Source: Glossina fuscipes (taxonomy: Eukaryota; Arthropoda; Insecta; Diptera; Glossinidae). From it: a DNA stretch of 64,000 nt. The notes below the pieces were generated by a model. It was not told the DNA's origin. It worked only from the letters and a program-made list of their open reading frames with translations, and made no database searches. The stretch's first letter is position 1; every line of letters begins with the position of its first letter. Shown one piece after another: positions 1 through 11,610 of the stretch. Position numbers and translations under genes: made by a program. The stretch lies in the NCBI RefSeq assembly GCF_014805625.2, contig NW_023998415.1, positions 16,351,160 through 16,415,159 of the forward strand. The letters run 5' to 3'.

Positions 1-308
1 TTACGACGTTGTCTTAGATGACTTAAGGTGTTTCTCTTAAACACTTGTAAACACTTGTATTGCTGTATAGATATATATGTATTTCGGGAGAAGATTATTA
101 AAAATATTAGAGCATCTACAAGATGACACCGTACCTTTTGATTCACACACATGGTGCACACACATGGATTATTCATATTTACTTGATGGTCGTTATAACA
201 TATAACATCAAGTCTAACATATTGTTATATCAAGTAGCTCACGCATCTGCTCCAGGTTCACTGATCAGCTAATGAGTAGTCCGGTATTTTACTGCTTTTG
301 ATTAAAAC
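1..308. other. AT-rich non-coding DNA
   Basis: No open frame, RNA gene or recognisable repeat was found. Short directly repeated words such as cacacacatgg (around 144-165) and atataacatcaag are the only structure seen. Confidence 0.6.
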
Positions 309-584
309 TTGGACATTTATTTTGATATCAATGCGTGCTCGAGAATGTTAAAAGCTAATAGGACAGAAAGAATCAAATCGAAAAGTTTAATGGACACGCT
401 GGAAAGGGATTGCGGACAGCAGATACTTCCAAGAGGAAAAGCAGATGAAAAAATTCGTAAAAATATACGTTCGGCCAAGAAACTTGGTCAAAAGACCAAG
501 AAATACGATCGTGTATTATTATGCTTATTGCATCATATACTGATGCTCGGGGGCATACAACATTCTTTTTCCTCTTATATTTAA
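309..584 (+). CDS. Unidentified open frame, exon-like
   Basis: I do not recognise this frame. It opens without an ATG at 309 and has its first ATG at about 345. It then stays open through a lysine/arginine-rich stretch (TERIKSKSLMDTLERDCG, then IRKNIRSAKKLGQKTKK) that looks more coding than the surrounding DNA, and it ends in a leucine-rich tail before a stop at 584. There is no clear polypyrimidine-AG acceptor upstream and no neighbouring exon that would extend it. It could be an internal exon of a gene with large introns, a remnant of a mobile element, or chance. Charge composition is the only positive sign. Confidence 0.15.
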   Translation: MDIYFDINACSRMLKANRTERIKSKSLMDTLERDCGQQILPRGKADEKIRKNIRSAKKLGQKTKKYDRVLLCLLHHILMLGGIQHSFSSYI

Positions 585-1015
585 AATCTTAAGCCATAAA
601 TAGTAATAATAATATATATGTATTGAAATGTGCGTATGTGCATACACTTGCCTATTTATGTCCATGAAATATATATATATATATATATATATGTATATGC
701 GTATATTTAATTATTTACGTTTCTTATAATACATTTAACCTAAATTATCTATTTATAACTGTGCAAATCGTACAATAAGTTTTGCTTTACATTCTGTGCT
801 TTTATGCTACGAGGTAATGTTTTCAAATTAAATGCTGACAATGCTTTGCTTATATGCTTTATATGTGCATCTATCTATGATGCAGGCTACGCTTGTGTGC
901 GTTCGCTCGATGCGATCTATATAAGCGCGTCTATCTATCTATAGTTTTTTGAAATTTGTTTACTTAAATATTTGCATTATACACAATTTCGAGGTTTCAT
1001 TTTTTCACTTTTTGA
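585..1015. other. AT-rich non-coding DNA with (AT)n
   Basis: Contains an (AT)n run at about 667-692 and imperfect ctatctat words near 870 and 930. No coding signal was seen. The stretch ends at an assembly gap. Confidence 0.6.
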
Positions 1016-1415
1016 NNNNNNNNNNNNNNNNNNNNNNNNNNNNNNNNNNNNNNNNNNNNNNNNNNNNNNNNNNNNNNNNNNNNNNNNNNNNNNNNNNNNN
1101 NNNNNNNNNNNNNNNNNNNNNNNNNNNNNNNNNNNNNNNNNNNNNNNNNNNNNNNNNNNNNNNNNNNNNNNNNNNNNNNNNNNNNNNNNNNNNNNNNNNN
1201 NNNNNNNNNNNNNNNNNNNNNNNNNNNNNNNNNNNNNNNNNNNNNNNNNNNNNNNNNNNNNNNNNNNNNNNNNNNNNNNNNNNNNNNNNNNNNNNNNNNN
1301 NNNNNNNNNNNNNNNNNNNNNNNNNNNNNNNNNNNNNNNNNNNNNNNNNNNNNNNNNNNNNNNNNNNNNNNNNNNNNNNNNNNNNNNNNNNNNNNNNNNN
1401 NNNNNNNNNNNNNNN
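1016..1415. other. Assembly gap (400 N)
   Basis: Four hundred consecutive undetermined bases. Open frames that seem to cross it are artefacts of the Ns. The sequence at its right edge already belongs to a family B repeat, so one end of that repeat is probably hidden in the gap. Confidence 1.
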
Positions 1416-2010
1416 TAAGGATAAATTTTCATTATAAAGTATTAAAAATTAGCTTTTTTTTTTTTGACATAAAAGGCCTTAGCTCTCATTAGAATCCTTA
1501 AATGAGATGAAGTCTTAGGAAATCAACTTATTCGGTCCAAATTGGGCATAGTTAGTGTGTCAAATTATCATTATACTTTTTAACGTACATTTCAAGGTCT
1601 AGTTTCAGGTTATACGGCAAGGGATTCAAAAGATTGACCTATTCGATCCAAACTTTTCCCATCGATTTAAAATTTCGAAATACTATTACTAAACAATTTT
1701 TGTCCCGAAATTCCTAAAAATTACAATAAATTTTCTTATGACGAGCGATCGAATAAGTGGTACGATCCGACACATTTTCATTAGAATTGACGTTTGTGCA
1801 AAAAACACGCCAGTTTGCTATATTTCAATAAAATATCTTGAAAATTGCCAGCGGTAGGTGGAAGACATCAGACGGGCAAACGAACAGACAAGCTTAGATC
1901 GATTCAGTAAATTATTCTGAATTGATCGGTATAACAAAACGTTGGTCTATCTCATGTCCTTCTCGGTGTTGCCACCGTTCGCACAAACTTAATATATCTT
2001 ATACCTCAAG
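1416..2010 (-). repeat. Family B interspersed repeat, reverse orientation
   Basis: It aligns by eye with the B copies at 16340-16935 and 59868-60515 (reverse-complemented). Shared landmarks, in order, are attataaagtatta, ggcctta/attagaatcc, a block resembling aaatttctcggcaaaag, a cagacgg-rich core near 1873, and an end reading ttcgcacaaacttaatatat followed by atacctcaag. The terminal cttacttgt module is not visible and may be in the adjacent gap. It is diverged and non-coding. Orientation is defined by the 59868 copy. Confidence 0.65.
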
Positions 2011-2925
2011 TAGTTTAACGTATAATTAACTATTGAAAATTTGCGCAATGGAAAATATTTCTTAATCTTTAAACAATTGAAAATTAATTAATAAACATTG
2101 AAATTACATTGTTTATAATAACCAAGTATACAAACATATTCAAGCATTAGCAATAAATTATAACTACGTTGTTCAAGAACTAAAATCAAACATTATTTAG
2201 CTCCATCTTTTCTTCGCTGTGATCTTTCGCCCTTCCGTACACAATCCGATTCCCATTTGCGCAAAAAAAAAATACCTCTCATGGAACTGCAAGTCAGCGA
2301 AAATACTCGTCTATAGAGTATAAGCATAAAAAAAAAAAAAACCCAAGCAACGACATACATTCTCTAGGTGTCTTGCCGCGCTTGCTTCGGGGATACATGT
2401 CCATAACATGCACAAATATATTAATCGGGATTAAATTTAAATTCGATATAATCCTGTTTGCTTGTTCGTCAACTTGTTCATTTGCTACTCGCTATTGTTA
2501 TTAGAAATCTTGTCGCCGCCAAAAATGAAGATAGAAAACTAAAACTTTTCGTTTGAAAGCTTCTGAGCAAGTTTAGCAAGTAAATTAAAGCGAAAATAAA
2601 ACTGTAGCAGATAATGATTGATTGATGTACGGTTGAATACATACATATCGTATAGTTCCGTCATGGATCGTTTCAAAATTAGGCCTTATACAATTTTTGT
2701 ACACCAGGTATTTTACTTTGTTGTCATTTTCCAGCAAAACCCTTATTTTGAAGAATGTTCAAAACCCCTCCTAACATTATCGATATCTATCAAGTTTACT
2801 TTCTTTTTTTTTTTGTTTTTGTTAAATACTTTAGTATTCTTTATCTATTTTCATAAAAAGTCATAAAAAGTCGCAAGTAAGGCTTTCTCGCCGCATATAG
2901 TGAATGTGTATTTTGATAACTGCAG
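2011..2925. other. Non-coding AT-rich stretch
   Basis: Poly-A tracts near 2262 and 2328 and a poly-T tract near 2803. No gene, RNA or transposon was recognised. An open frame over 2618-2866 is phenylalanine/isoleucine-rich translation of T-rich DNA and is not credited. Confidence 0.55.
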
Positions 2926-3186
2926 AGAACCCTGAAGAGAACGTTCTTCTCTATGATGTTTATCTAAAAAGTAGAGCGACGTATGGCTAAATTCTATGTC
3001 AAGAGACTATTTTGGAAATTTAATTTTTGTAAAATGGCTATGGAAGAACGGCTTATCGGCCTATCCGATCGAGTTGTAGTAGATAAAAAGATTGATCTTG
3101 CGCAATTATATTCAGCATATGAACAACAAGTACAACATCGCCATAAAAATGCATTAATTAATCCATTAATCAAAAGAAATTTGTAA
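2926..3186 (+). CDS. Unidentified exon-like segment with a frame change
   Basis: I cannot assign this to a family. An acceptor-like ttttgataactgcag ends at 2925. Directly after it one frame reads ENPEENVLLYDVYLKSRATYG and stops at 2990. An overlapping frame with ATG at 2983 runs 67 codons to 3186 and contains MEERLIGLSDRVVVDKK and YSAYEQQVQHRHKNALINP. Both peptides have a balanced amino-acid composition, unlike translations of nearby AT-rich DNA. The two frames overlap by only a few bases, so a single-base indel (biological or assembly) would make one exon of about 87 codons ending at the stop. It could be a terminal exon, a decayed gene or coincidence. Confidence 0.22.
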
Positions 3187-3395
3187 TTGATCGTACGATA
3201 AATAAGATTCGCTTATGTATGGTCATTTTCCAATCAATGACATTATGTACCTACCCAGTATGGAGTATATTTATAACTTTAATCCAATTCGACTTCCAAT
3301 TCGTCGGTTCTCCTTCGCTATGTACGTCATATAGATTGTATGAATTCTAATATACTTTTATTTGTTTATATGTATATATGTATATATATATATAT
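3187..3395. other. Non-coding DNA with short (TA)n
   Basis: Contains a tatatgtatata-type run at about 3368-3398. No other feature was seen. Confidence 0.55.
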
Positions 3396-3620
3396 ATACA
3401 TCATGGTAAAAATGGTCCTATTCAATTTAGTTTCAAAGGCAAGCATCCCTGGGCCAAATCAATCCCAATGTACCAAATTCGGTTAAAATATTTCAAAAAT
3501 AGCGATCTGTAACACATGAACGCACATCAGACGGAATGATGAACAGAGATATGTGCGGAGAGACAAGTGAATAGACAAATATACGGACATCCGGACTTAT
3601 GGGCAAACGTAGACACAAAA
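3396..3620 (-). repeat. Family B repeat fragment, reverse orientation
   Basis: Carries the B landmark block (caaattcggttaaaatat, then tcaaaaatagcgatctgtaac) followed by cacatcagacggaatg and a series of gacaaat/gacatcc words, in the same order as the copy at 16800-16890. Both outer ends are missing or unrecognisable. Confidence 0.55.
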
Positions 3621-4339
3621 TAATTCTAAACCTTTGAATATAAAAAGGCGTGAGCCTTTGTGAGGTGTAACATATATTCATTCGGCCAAAAATTTAACAT
3701 AGTCTGCATATAATAATGAGGAACAATGAACGCAACATTAAGCCAGTTTGGTATTCTATGTCGCAGTAGACTTGTTCGAAATATGTCGTAAGTGTGCATT
3801 AAAAATATCTAGCGTTAATGTGTAATCCAGCGGAATGCAGCGGAACGAAATGTTCAAGTAGTGACAAAGAAAAGGAAGAAAAAACAGTTAATTTTTTCCT
3901 CATATTGGTTGTTTGCTGTTGTTGTATATTTTTGTATGCTTTAAACTATATTTCAAAATACAAGTAAATTTTCTTAGACTCTATCTCAAATTTCTTAATA
4001 AATTCTTTCCTATCTATGGACATGTGAATGTAGGTGTAGAGTGTGTTTTTAATGATTTTTTCCCTTTCAGTCATCATTTTAGGTTGGGATCGCATTAACG
4101 TTTTCAATGCTGGTAAATTAAGCCGGCTTTCCAAAAGCTTTAATTTGCTAATTTATTAATTTTCGTCTTTTAAATGTATTGTATGTATACATATATATAT
4201 ATACATGCATCTATTTATTTGCATTAATGAACGAATAATTTATTCTTATCTGTAAATCAAGCTAAGTTTTTCTCTAAATTATAATTAATAGTTTCAACAA
4301 TTTTTTATTTATTACAATTAAAAGAAAACAAATTATTTA
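3621..4339. other. Non-coding AT-rich DNA
   Basis: A short (TA)n occurs at about 4190-4205. Small open frames on both strands at 3913-4134 are hydrophobic translations of T-rich sequence and are not credited. Confidence 0.5.
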
Positions 4340-4364
4340 CAACAACAGCAACAGCAACAACAAC

Positions 4365-4396
<32 letters not shown>

Positions 4397-4402
4397 CAAC
4401 AA
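4340..4402. repeat. CAA/CAG and AAT trinucleotide array
   Basis: A compound microsatellite: caacaacagcaacagcaac, then at least ten AAT units, then CAA again. A scattered (CAG/CAA)-rich tail near 4550-4600 (agcagcagc) belongs to the same neighbourhood. Confidence 0.95.
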
Positions 4403-5559
4403 AAACATCAACAACATACTTTATCAACGATAACGATATGAATCGTGCGTCTTATGAATAATAAATAATTGTTTATACGGTTAAATGGCCGATTGTATGC
4501 CTGCCCGGTTAATAGGCCGATTCATCATTTACTAAACAGTTAAACCAACGGCAGCAAAAGCAGCAGCAGCTCAAAAGCAAAAACAATAATAACAACAAGA
4601 AAAAACAGAGTAAATTTTGTTTACAAACAACACATGCGGTATTTTTTCAGGTCATGTTTGTTTACACGTTTAAATGTGGGTCATTGCGAATTCAGACGAG
4701 TTTTTCACACACACATACACACACACGCACACACACTCACACACACACAGCGACAAAATATTATTGAAAATGACAAGAGAGAAAAATTTAACAAAAAAAA
4801 AAAAAAAAAAAAAAAAATTATAAACAAAAAGTAATAAAAATAAAATGCAAAAAAAAAACAGAAAATAAAACTTGTGGATGTTTTTAAAATGATGATAAAT
4901 ATTTGCACAAGCAAGTAAACATAAATGCCAGCATAACATGCACACACGCAGTCACAAATTGATTTTCGTAATTATAACAGCAATTTAACAACAAATTTAT
5001 TTCAATCAAACTGGCTGTCCTAGGCGTATGATTAACTGTAAGACGAAAAACAAAACAAAGCACAAAAATAGTAATAATAATAATAATAATAACATGACTT
5101 CTCTCGCATATTGTAATCCGGTAAGTAAACAGAGTTCATCCATATTCTCTTTCAATTCGCAACGCATAGGAATTGAAAAGCAAATCGATTGCGACGATAT
5201 ATTTATCCATAAAAGTGAGTTTTGCACTTAATCTCACAACTTCTATGGAAAAAAATAAATCTTATATATATATATATTTTAGCAAAATCAATTTTCTAAT
5301 GCGGTATAATGTTCAAAAAGTACGCAATGTGTACAGCGATATATGTTGCTTTGAATGTTTTCACGGGGTAATTGATAACAAAGATTACTTAGTGCGACCG
5401 TGAAATCTCTTTAGTGCATTTAAGTTTACCGAGGCCCAATGAAAATTTTGATAAGGGGTTAAAGCATACTGAAACTCTTTTTCTTCCATTTTCAAATGAA
5501 CATATCATTCAATAAGTTTGTGGGAATTTGCAATTTCGTTATTTCTTTCACAACAAACT
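4403..5559. other. Microsatellite-rich non-coding stretch
   Basis: Holds an imperfect (CA)n run at 4706-4749, a 25-base poly-A at 4793-4817, and (AAT)n at 5070-5093. A short methionine frame at 5094 leads into a donor-like ccg|gtaagt at about 5120 but spans only nine codons, so it is not called. No gene was recognised. Confidence 0.6.
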
Positions 5560-6200
5560 CTATAAACTTCGCTGCCGACTTTTACATTTTACGTCGCTTT
5601 GGACAGAGTTCGCTCGGAACTGTCCATTCCGCTGACTGGCGTGCAGTAAAAAATCTGTGTTTCACCTCTCGTCACACATTGCATAAAAAAATCATTTAAA
5701 TTTCGCCTAAACATTTTCAATGCGTTAATGCTTTTCGTTAAAATCTAATCTTCCGGTATCGTTCAGGTATCAAGTAACTTCACTGTTCAGTCTTCGAAAA
5801 CGATTTTGTGCACTTCTTTTATGTTTTCTGGAACAACTTGCAAATTTGGGTGACCAGATCGTCCAACATGATTGGTCGTTTGGACGGCCAAGCTTAAAGC
5901 TTAGGAAATCGCATCTCCACCATATCTCTCTCGATGAAGCTAAGCCCAAATAACTATTGCCAAGGCATCGTTTTTTCGCACTAATATATTTTTTTGACGC
6001 GAGAAACGTAAATTCTATATTAAAACACGAAATTCGAATTTTTCCATTAATTTGAAAATTTCTCAAGTAGCGTAAGCAAAAAAAAAAAGAACTGTAACTC
6101 GTAAGCTGGCGGTCGGAATCGGCGGTCAAGAAACTTTGTCACAATTCGTTCGAATGGCTCAATAGTGGCGACACCTGACGTGTCACCCTACGACCTTATT
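5560..6200 (-). pseudogene. Decayed irritans-type mariner transposase
   Basis: Read on the minus strand, the frame starts MEKFEFRVLI at 6048, which is the characteristic start of irritans-subfamily mariner transposases, and continues into FSRQKNI. Helix-turn-helix sequence follows in shifting frames. A linker reads RSGHPNLQVVPENIKEVHKI, and at about 5690-5650 LNDFFMQCVTRGETQIF corresponds to the block around the first catalytic aspartate. That aspartate is glycine here and the usual tryptophan is glutamine, so catalysis would be lost. In-frame stops (after VLI and after SKAT) and frameshifts confirm a dead copy. Homology fades beyond 5560, so the catalytic C-terminal half is missing. In the live family this enzyme excises and inserts the element at TA dinucleotides. 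Confidence 0.85.
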
Positions 6201-6686
6201 GAGTGATATTCCAGAGATATATACACACAAATCTTATAGTTTACAAGCAACTTTTAAGACACGATCGCAAACCATAAGCGATCAGGGCTTTTATATTAAA
6301 AATACGACTACTAGCTACAGATTTTTTTAAATTGATTTCATTATCATTACTGGCTACTGCAGCAATAATGACAATAAATTCTCATAGCAAAAAGCTTCAA
6401 GTTCCTTTACCCAAAGTCACAGATCCCTTGTACCCAGCGATCTAAGAAAAGAAACATGCACCTATGAGAGATAGCTTAGCTGATGATGACGAAGGTATCT
6501 ATGACAAAATGTCAATGTAAAGGAAAACATCAGTTCATATCATATTAAAGTATTTAAAAAAAAATAAATAAATAAAAGGAAACAATTTTTAAGAATTTCG
6601 GACCACAGTCTTATCTTATATATGAATTTTCTTTAGCAATTATTAAACGCGTAGTGATTATACGGAATTGGTCACTAGCCGATATA

Positions 6687-6688
<2 letters not shown>
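6201..6688. other. Non-coding DNA
   Basis: AT-rich sequence with a short poly-A at about 6558. It may include the undetected outer end of the mariner fossil next to it. No gene was seen. Confidence 0.5.

Positions 6689-6733
<45 letters not shown>
6689..6733. repeat. (CT)n microsatellite
   Basis: About 22 uninterrupted CT units. On the minus strand this is GAGAGA, the kind of sequence bound by GAGA factor in flies, but its length suggests a plain microsatellite. Confidence 0.97.
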
Positions 6734-6736
<3 letters not shown>

Positions 6737-8109
6737 TGCTTAATTTTTATTCTATCATAATTTCTTATGACTAATTGGGAGCATTTGTTATAAGTTTTGT
6801 TTTATTTTTGCTTTTCCCACCATATTTTTCTAAAGAATTTTAATTTATTTGTTAACATTTGTCACTGGAAATCATAATAAATAAATACAAAAAAAAAAAA
6901 TTCTCAAGAAATTTTACACACCACACACCAGTTGTAAAGATATAAATCTATATATATATATAATATATGGGTAGATATACCGAGACAGCAAGAAAAAGAC
7001 GGAAAAATTCTGAAATAAAAATGTAAAGAAAATAAACAACATTAAACATTATGATATCATTGCAAATAGTGAAAAAGAAAAAAAAAAAAATTGTTTTTTT
7101 TTTCTGTGGTAAACAACAACAGCGTCATTCAGCAGCTGAACCCATGCCTACATTAAAAATATAACTAAAAAAACATTGAAAAAAAAAAAAAAATCCAAAG
7201 CAACCCAAGCAATCCAACAGTAATTGTGGTCGTTCACATCTTCATCGACGCACATTCACATGCACATATACTAGCGTTCCCATACAATCGTATTATGCAT
7301 TTCCATATATTAGTGTTTTGCACTCACTCCTAATATAAGCTTTGAATGCATTTTTCCATAGAAGCTTATCTATGCAGTTCAGGAACTGGTCTCCTGGTCT
7401 ATCTGAATAAATGTCAGATGTAGCTAACTGTTCATGTTCATGTATGTTCCATATATCGAAAATTATTTCGCATATTTTTTAAATACATTTATCTGATTTC
7501 GATACAAAAATGATTTTTATGATAATCGTCGTAATTCGAAGGTATATGCTAACTATTATTACACTGTTTGCATTATGAAAGGATATAAGCTGACAAATCT
7601 ATATCGTCTCATCGGCCGTTTAACAATCTATGAGAAAAATTCAAGAGGAAAAGCTATAACTTGTAATATATGTGTCCATCGATCTATTATGATAAAATCT
7701 TGCTTTGCGTCCATCAGACTCGCTTTACGACACATAACTGTATTGTTTTCTTAAAAGATTAGCAGATTTCTTCGAACGTTTTATTTCATTTAAGGACCTG
7801 TATCCACTTATCCTATTATGTGCAAAGCTGTTCATCAAATGTAAACCCTCTTTGATCTATTTATGAAATTTTACACTCAAGCAAATTGGACGACAATAAA
7901 ACGAATGCATACTTTACGGACAATTGAACAAGGGCCTCTTATCACAATTCCTCTTTTTTGCCTAACCTAACCTACAGGTTGATTGTATTAATTCTATTCG
8001 TAATAACATATTTATAAACAAACCATAAGTATAGCAAAAATCGGACCAGTTCTTGTTGCTTAGAGTTGTGATAAAACTCCAATAAAACACACCTGACCTT
8101 GAGTTTAAC
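6734..8109. other. AT-rich non-coding DNA
   Basis: Poly-A/poly-T tracts near 6889, 7079-7103 and 7178, and a short (TA)n near 6950. A cctaacctaacct word at about 7961 is too short to be a telomere-type array. No coding signal was seen. Confidence 0.5.
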
Positions 8110-8292
8110 ATGAATAGAATCTGTGATGAGTTGTTTCGCATCCAAACCACACTGAGAATGTGGCTGCAGTCTAGTTATCAATACATTGCCATGCAAAGTG
8201 TTAAAGTGAACAGAGCTAAGATTTATAATACCATTCTGGACGATACTGCAGTGGTTACTAAGTCAGTCCATACACTTCTTGTTGATTTGTGA
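8110..8292 (+). CDS. Unidentified 60-codon open frame
   Basis: An ATG-initiated frame with a non-biased composition (MNRICDELFRIQTTLRMW, later VVTKSVHTLLVDL) and a stop at 8292. No motif, signal peptide or membrane segment is evident and I do not recognise it. The DNA here is less AT-rich than its flanks. No convincing splice acceptor lies upstream and no partner exon was found. It could be a short orphan gene, an exon or chance. Confidence 0.15.
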   Translation: MNRICDELFRIQTTLRMWLQSSYQYIAMQSVKVNRAKIYNTILDDTAVVTKSVHTLLVDL

Positions 8293-9122
8293 TTTCAAAT
8301 GCACGAAACTTAGAAAACGACTTTGGACTTTGGCAGTGTTGTACACAAACGATAAAACTAAAGCTAGAGCTAAAACCATTTCATAGAAAATCGAAAAGTT
8401 TTAAATTTTTTAATAGAAATCCAAGTTCTACCGCAACTAATAAGTCAAAGTCGAGCTCAAATAAAATATTTCCAAAGATTACTGATCACACGATGATCCT
8501 ATAAATTAGTTCCAACTTTAAAAACATTTTTGGTCGTAGCTTTCTTTATTTTAAATTTTAGATCGCATCAAGTAACGGATGTCAAAGATTCGCCTTTTCG
8601 ATCTTTATACATTGTTCGCTCAAAACGAAATTGTTCTCACAATATAGTTTCATTTATATTGTATAATAATGAAATCATCACTAACAACAACAAGAACTAT
8701 AACCTCATCATTCTCATTCTGATAAGTATCATCATTGGTTGAGCTTTATGATGCATCAGTTTCGGTATGTATGACACTTGTTATATAGTTTACTGATCAT
8801 ATTCATCTAGTAAACAAACGCACCGCTGGGAATATTATAAATGTATCGTTTGCTGACACATGATCAATATTCACTGTCAAGTCGTTTCAAATGCATTGGT
8901 CCCTGTCGTATTACGATTTTGAAAACTTGAGATAAGAAGCTAACCCACAAGTATTTGTTACAAATGATGCAAGGATTTGATCAATTAGCAAATTTTGAGT
9001 CGCTAAGGAGTATAAATTTGTGCGATCGTGTCATTCGCTCATAGATGAGTAAGCATTTACTTGTCAGTTTCTCTTCTTTCCCAGCCATCAATGGATTATG
9101 ACAAATGTGTTTCTAGTGAAAA

Positions 9123-9155
<33 letters not shown>

Positions 9156-9324
9156 CTTTTTTATACTTTGTTACTCATCCGTCATATTACTTTTACACCT
9201 TAAACCCACTGGCCTTTGAAAAGATGAGAAGTCAAGTTTTTTATAGCAAATGTTATAAAATATTTTCGCTTGCATTTGGTGGGCATCTAAGTTTCGTTCG
9301 TACATAACTTTCTCAATGCATTTG
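8293..9324. other. Non-coding DNA with long poly-T
   Basis: The main landmark is a 31-base poly-T at 9125-9155. Otherwise the sequence is unremarkable AT-rich DNA. Short open frames at 8289-8742 have no recognisable features. Confidence 0.5.
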
Positions 9325-9832
9325 TATTTGTATACCTCCCGTCACTTACGATGGCAAGGGTAAACTAAATTTGTGCGAATTTATAGCGCACCTAAAAGGG
9401 CTTGAGATAGATGTAACTTTTATTACGTAATACCATTCGATTCAGAATCATTTTCTTAATCGATTTTATCCTGTACGTCCGTCTGTCCGTGTGTTTGTCT
9501 GTCCGACTGTCTGCCTGGCCGCATACCCGTCTTTCCTTATTTCCGTGTTTTTGCTTGTCCGTGTGTCAATCAGGTGACATTGGCTTCAATCCAAAACTCG
9601 CCAATTTTGAGACATTTTGATGAAATGTGATACAGTGTAGAGCGGTTTAGCCTAAAGACGATCGCTATTGAAATTGGTTCGGATAAGATCTTTGTTTCGA
9701 TCACTTCCCATACAACGCCTTAATTTAAAGAAGACATTATTGCGTACAATTGTTGTAAGCAAAGTGTTGTAGGGTATTTAATGGTGGGTCGTAGACAACT
9801 TTAGTGTCTTCACTTGTTTATTTATTTATTTA
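9325..9832 (+). repeat. Family B interspersed repeat, forward
   Basis: A shortened but end-to-end copy. It starts near tatacctcccgtcac with aagggtaaactaaatttgtg, has the pyrimidine core acgtccgtctgtccgtgtg at 9474, then tgagacattttgatgaaa and a gacgatcgctattgaaa block. It ends with gtagggtatttaatggtg and cttcacttgttt. The ttctcggcaaaag middle is deleted. Non-coding. Confidence 0.7.
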
Positions 9833-11014
9833 TTTTATAATATTCTATATATGATCTCAATAATGACTAAGTTGTTATGTGCTTGTTAGTGTTATTTTAA
9901 AAAAAAAACATACAAAAAACAAATAAAACAAAAAAAAAAAAAACGAAGAAGAAAAACAACAATAAATCTATTAATAGTCTAGTGTTAATAAATCAGATTT
10001 CCCAATGAAATTAGATCATATGTAAATAAAATTTGAAACAAGCGAGAATGTAAAAAGCAGTAATCGAATCGTGGATTCGAATTATAACATTTATTTATTA
10101 TAATAATATTTATTTTATCTTATATTACAATTATGGAAATTGAATATGCAATGTCTCCGTACTCATGTAAACCATAGTCGGATTTCATTAAACTCATTTC
10201 CGTTTAACAATAATGAAAACATCTGCTTCTTTTCATTTACTTGCAAACAATTTGCAAACAAGACAAGACAAAAAAAAAAAAAAATCGAAAAATATTCTTA
10301 AATTTTTGGCCCTTAGAGTGGTTTGATGAAATTCCTTAACAGTACCGAAGTACTGGTTTATTTGTGAAAGCAATCAACACGTGACATTTGTAAAAATGTT
10401 GTCAGCACCTGTTGACTTTTTTACAACAAAATTACACAATGTTATGCAACTGGCTTAACAATATCTATCAACCTACACGCATACAAATGTAACAACATTT
10501 AAACATTTATTGTTCGAAAATTAAAAAAACATCTTTAGGTGCTTTATCTCTATTACGCTTTATACTTGTATTTATTGCTTTCAATCTTTTCCTCTTTCTT
10601 TGGCGTGCAGCTGATACCCTTAACAATACAAATACGATGCGATACATATAAATGAAAAAGATCTTAAAAGGGGTTCTCTACGACATCTGTGTTCACTGCT
10701 AAGAGAGTTTACAAATTCATCAATACTACTTGCACTTATAATAATAGTTATAATTAGTGCAAAGAAATGCCAGATGCCGCTCTCATTGTTAACGAATCAA
10801 GAAAGACAAAAAACACAAACACCTGTCCTTGCAGGAGAAAAAGGTTTTTGTTTTCGTCTTTTTTATTTTTATTTTCATTTTTACTTTTTTTTTTTTATTT
10901 TCTTACATATCATTACTGATAATACGGCAGACAAAATCTTGAATCATTTTTTAATGTTTATATCATATATTTGATCCTGATCCGGTCCTACGCGAGAAAT
11001 CATAAACTTCTTTT
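9833..11014. other. AT-rich non-coding DNA
   Basis: Poly-A runs near 9929 and 10269 and a poly-T run near 10889. No gene or repeat family was recognised. Confidence 0.5.
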
Positions 11015-11610
11015 TATATCATATTAACTAATTTAGTGTGGACGTACGGACGTACAAAGGAGGGTTTAAGATAGACCTACCTCTTATTACATCGATCAAT
11101 GCAGAACGATAATCGGTATTGAATTAAGCCTGTCTGTCCCTCTGTCCGTTTAGATTTGTATTCAAGCTACAGGTCGCAATTTTTGAGATATTTTGACGAA
11201 ATTCGCTATAGTGAATGTTTTATTTTGACCCAAGGACGAATACTTTTGAAAACGTTTCGGATCATTCTACTTTTTCATTCACTTGCCGTACAACGCCCTA
11301 TTCTGATAACTTATCATATGGTAAAAAAATTGCAATTATCAAAATTTCTCGGCAAAAGCGACGAAGTAGTAATATTTTGACATTATAAATTAATATGGAC
11401 CGGCTGGGGAAATTTTTGAACCTCCTCTCATATAACCAAAACTGAAGTTCATACGACAAAATGATACGAATTTAACATAAAAAAGTTCTTAATGCGTCGT
11501 GACCAAAATTATATTAATTATATTGTAATAGTAATTTAACGTAAAAAATTAACTGTACCAACTTTGGATATCGCGACTTATTTTTTGGATCCTCTTCCGT
11601 ATTCTTCAGT
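11015..11610 (+). repeat. Family B interspersed repeat, forward
   Basis: Follows the B order closely: aactaatttagtgtggacg, ctgtctgtccctctgtccg, caagctacaggtcgcaatt, tttgacccaaggacgaa, caaaatttctcggcaaaag, ggaccggctgggg, gaagttcatacgac, and cttattttttggatcc. The terminal cttacttgt module is not recognisable at the right end. A 74-codon frame inside it (11156-11380) is a translation of the repeat and not a gene. Confidence 0.75.

Noticed and set aside
949..1437. Open frames of about 150 codons on both strands across the first gap
   Set aside because: They are translations of undetermined bases and contain no real information.
4634..4947. Overlapping frames on both strands rich in H/T or F/V
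   Set aside because: Produced by the (CA)n and poly-A tracts.
7961..7974. cctaacctaacct, telomere-like word
   Set aside because: Only two and a half units. Higher flies do not use this repeat at telomeres, and single occurrences are expected in AT/CT-rich DNA.
11156..11380. 74-codon frame
   Set aside because: Lies wholly inside a family B repeat and is absent as a frame in the other copies.
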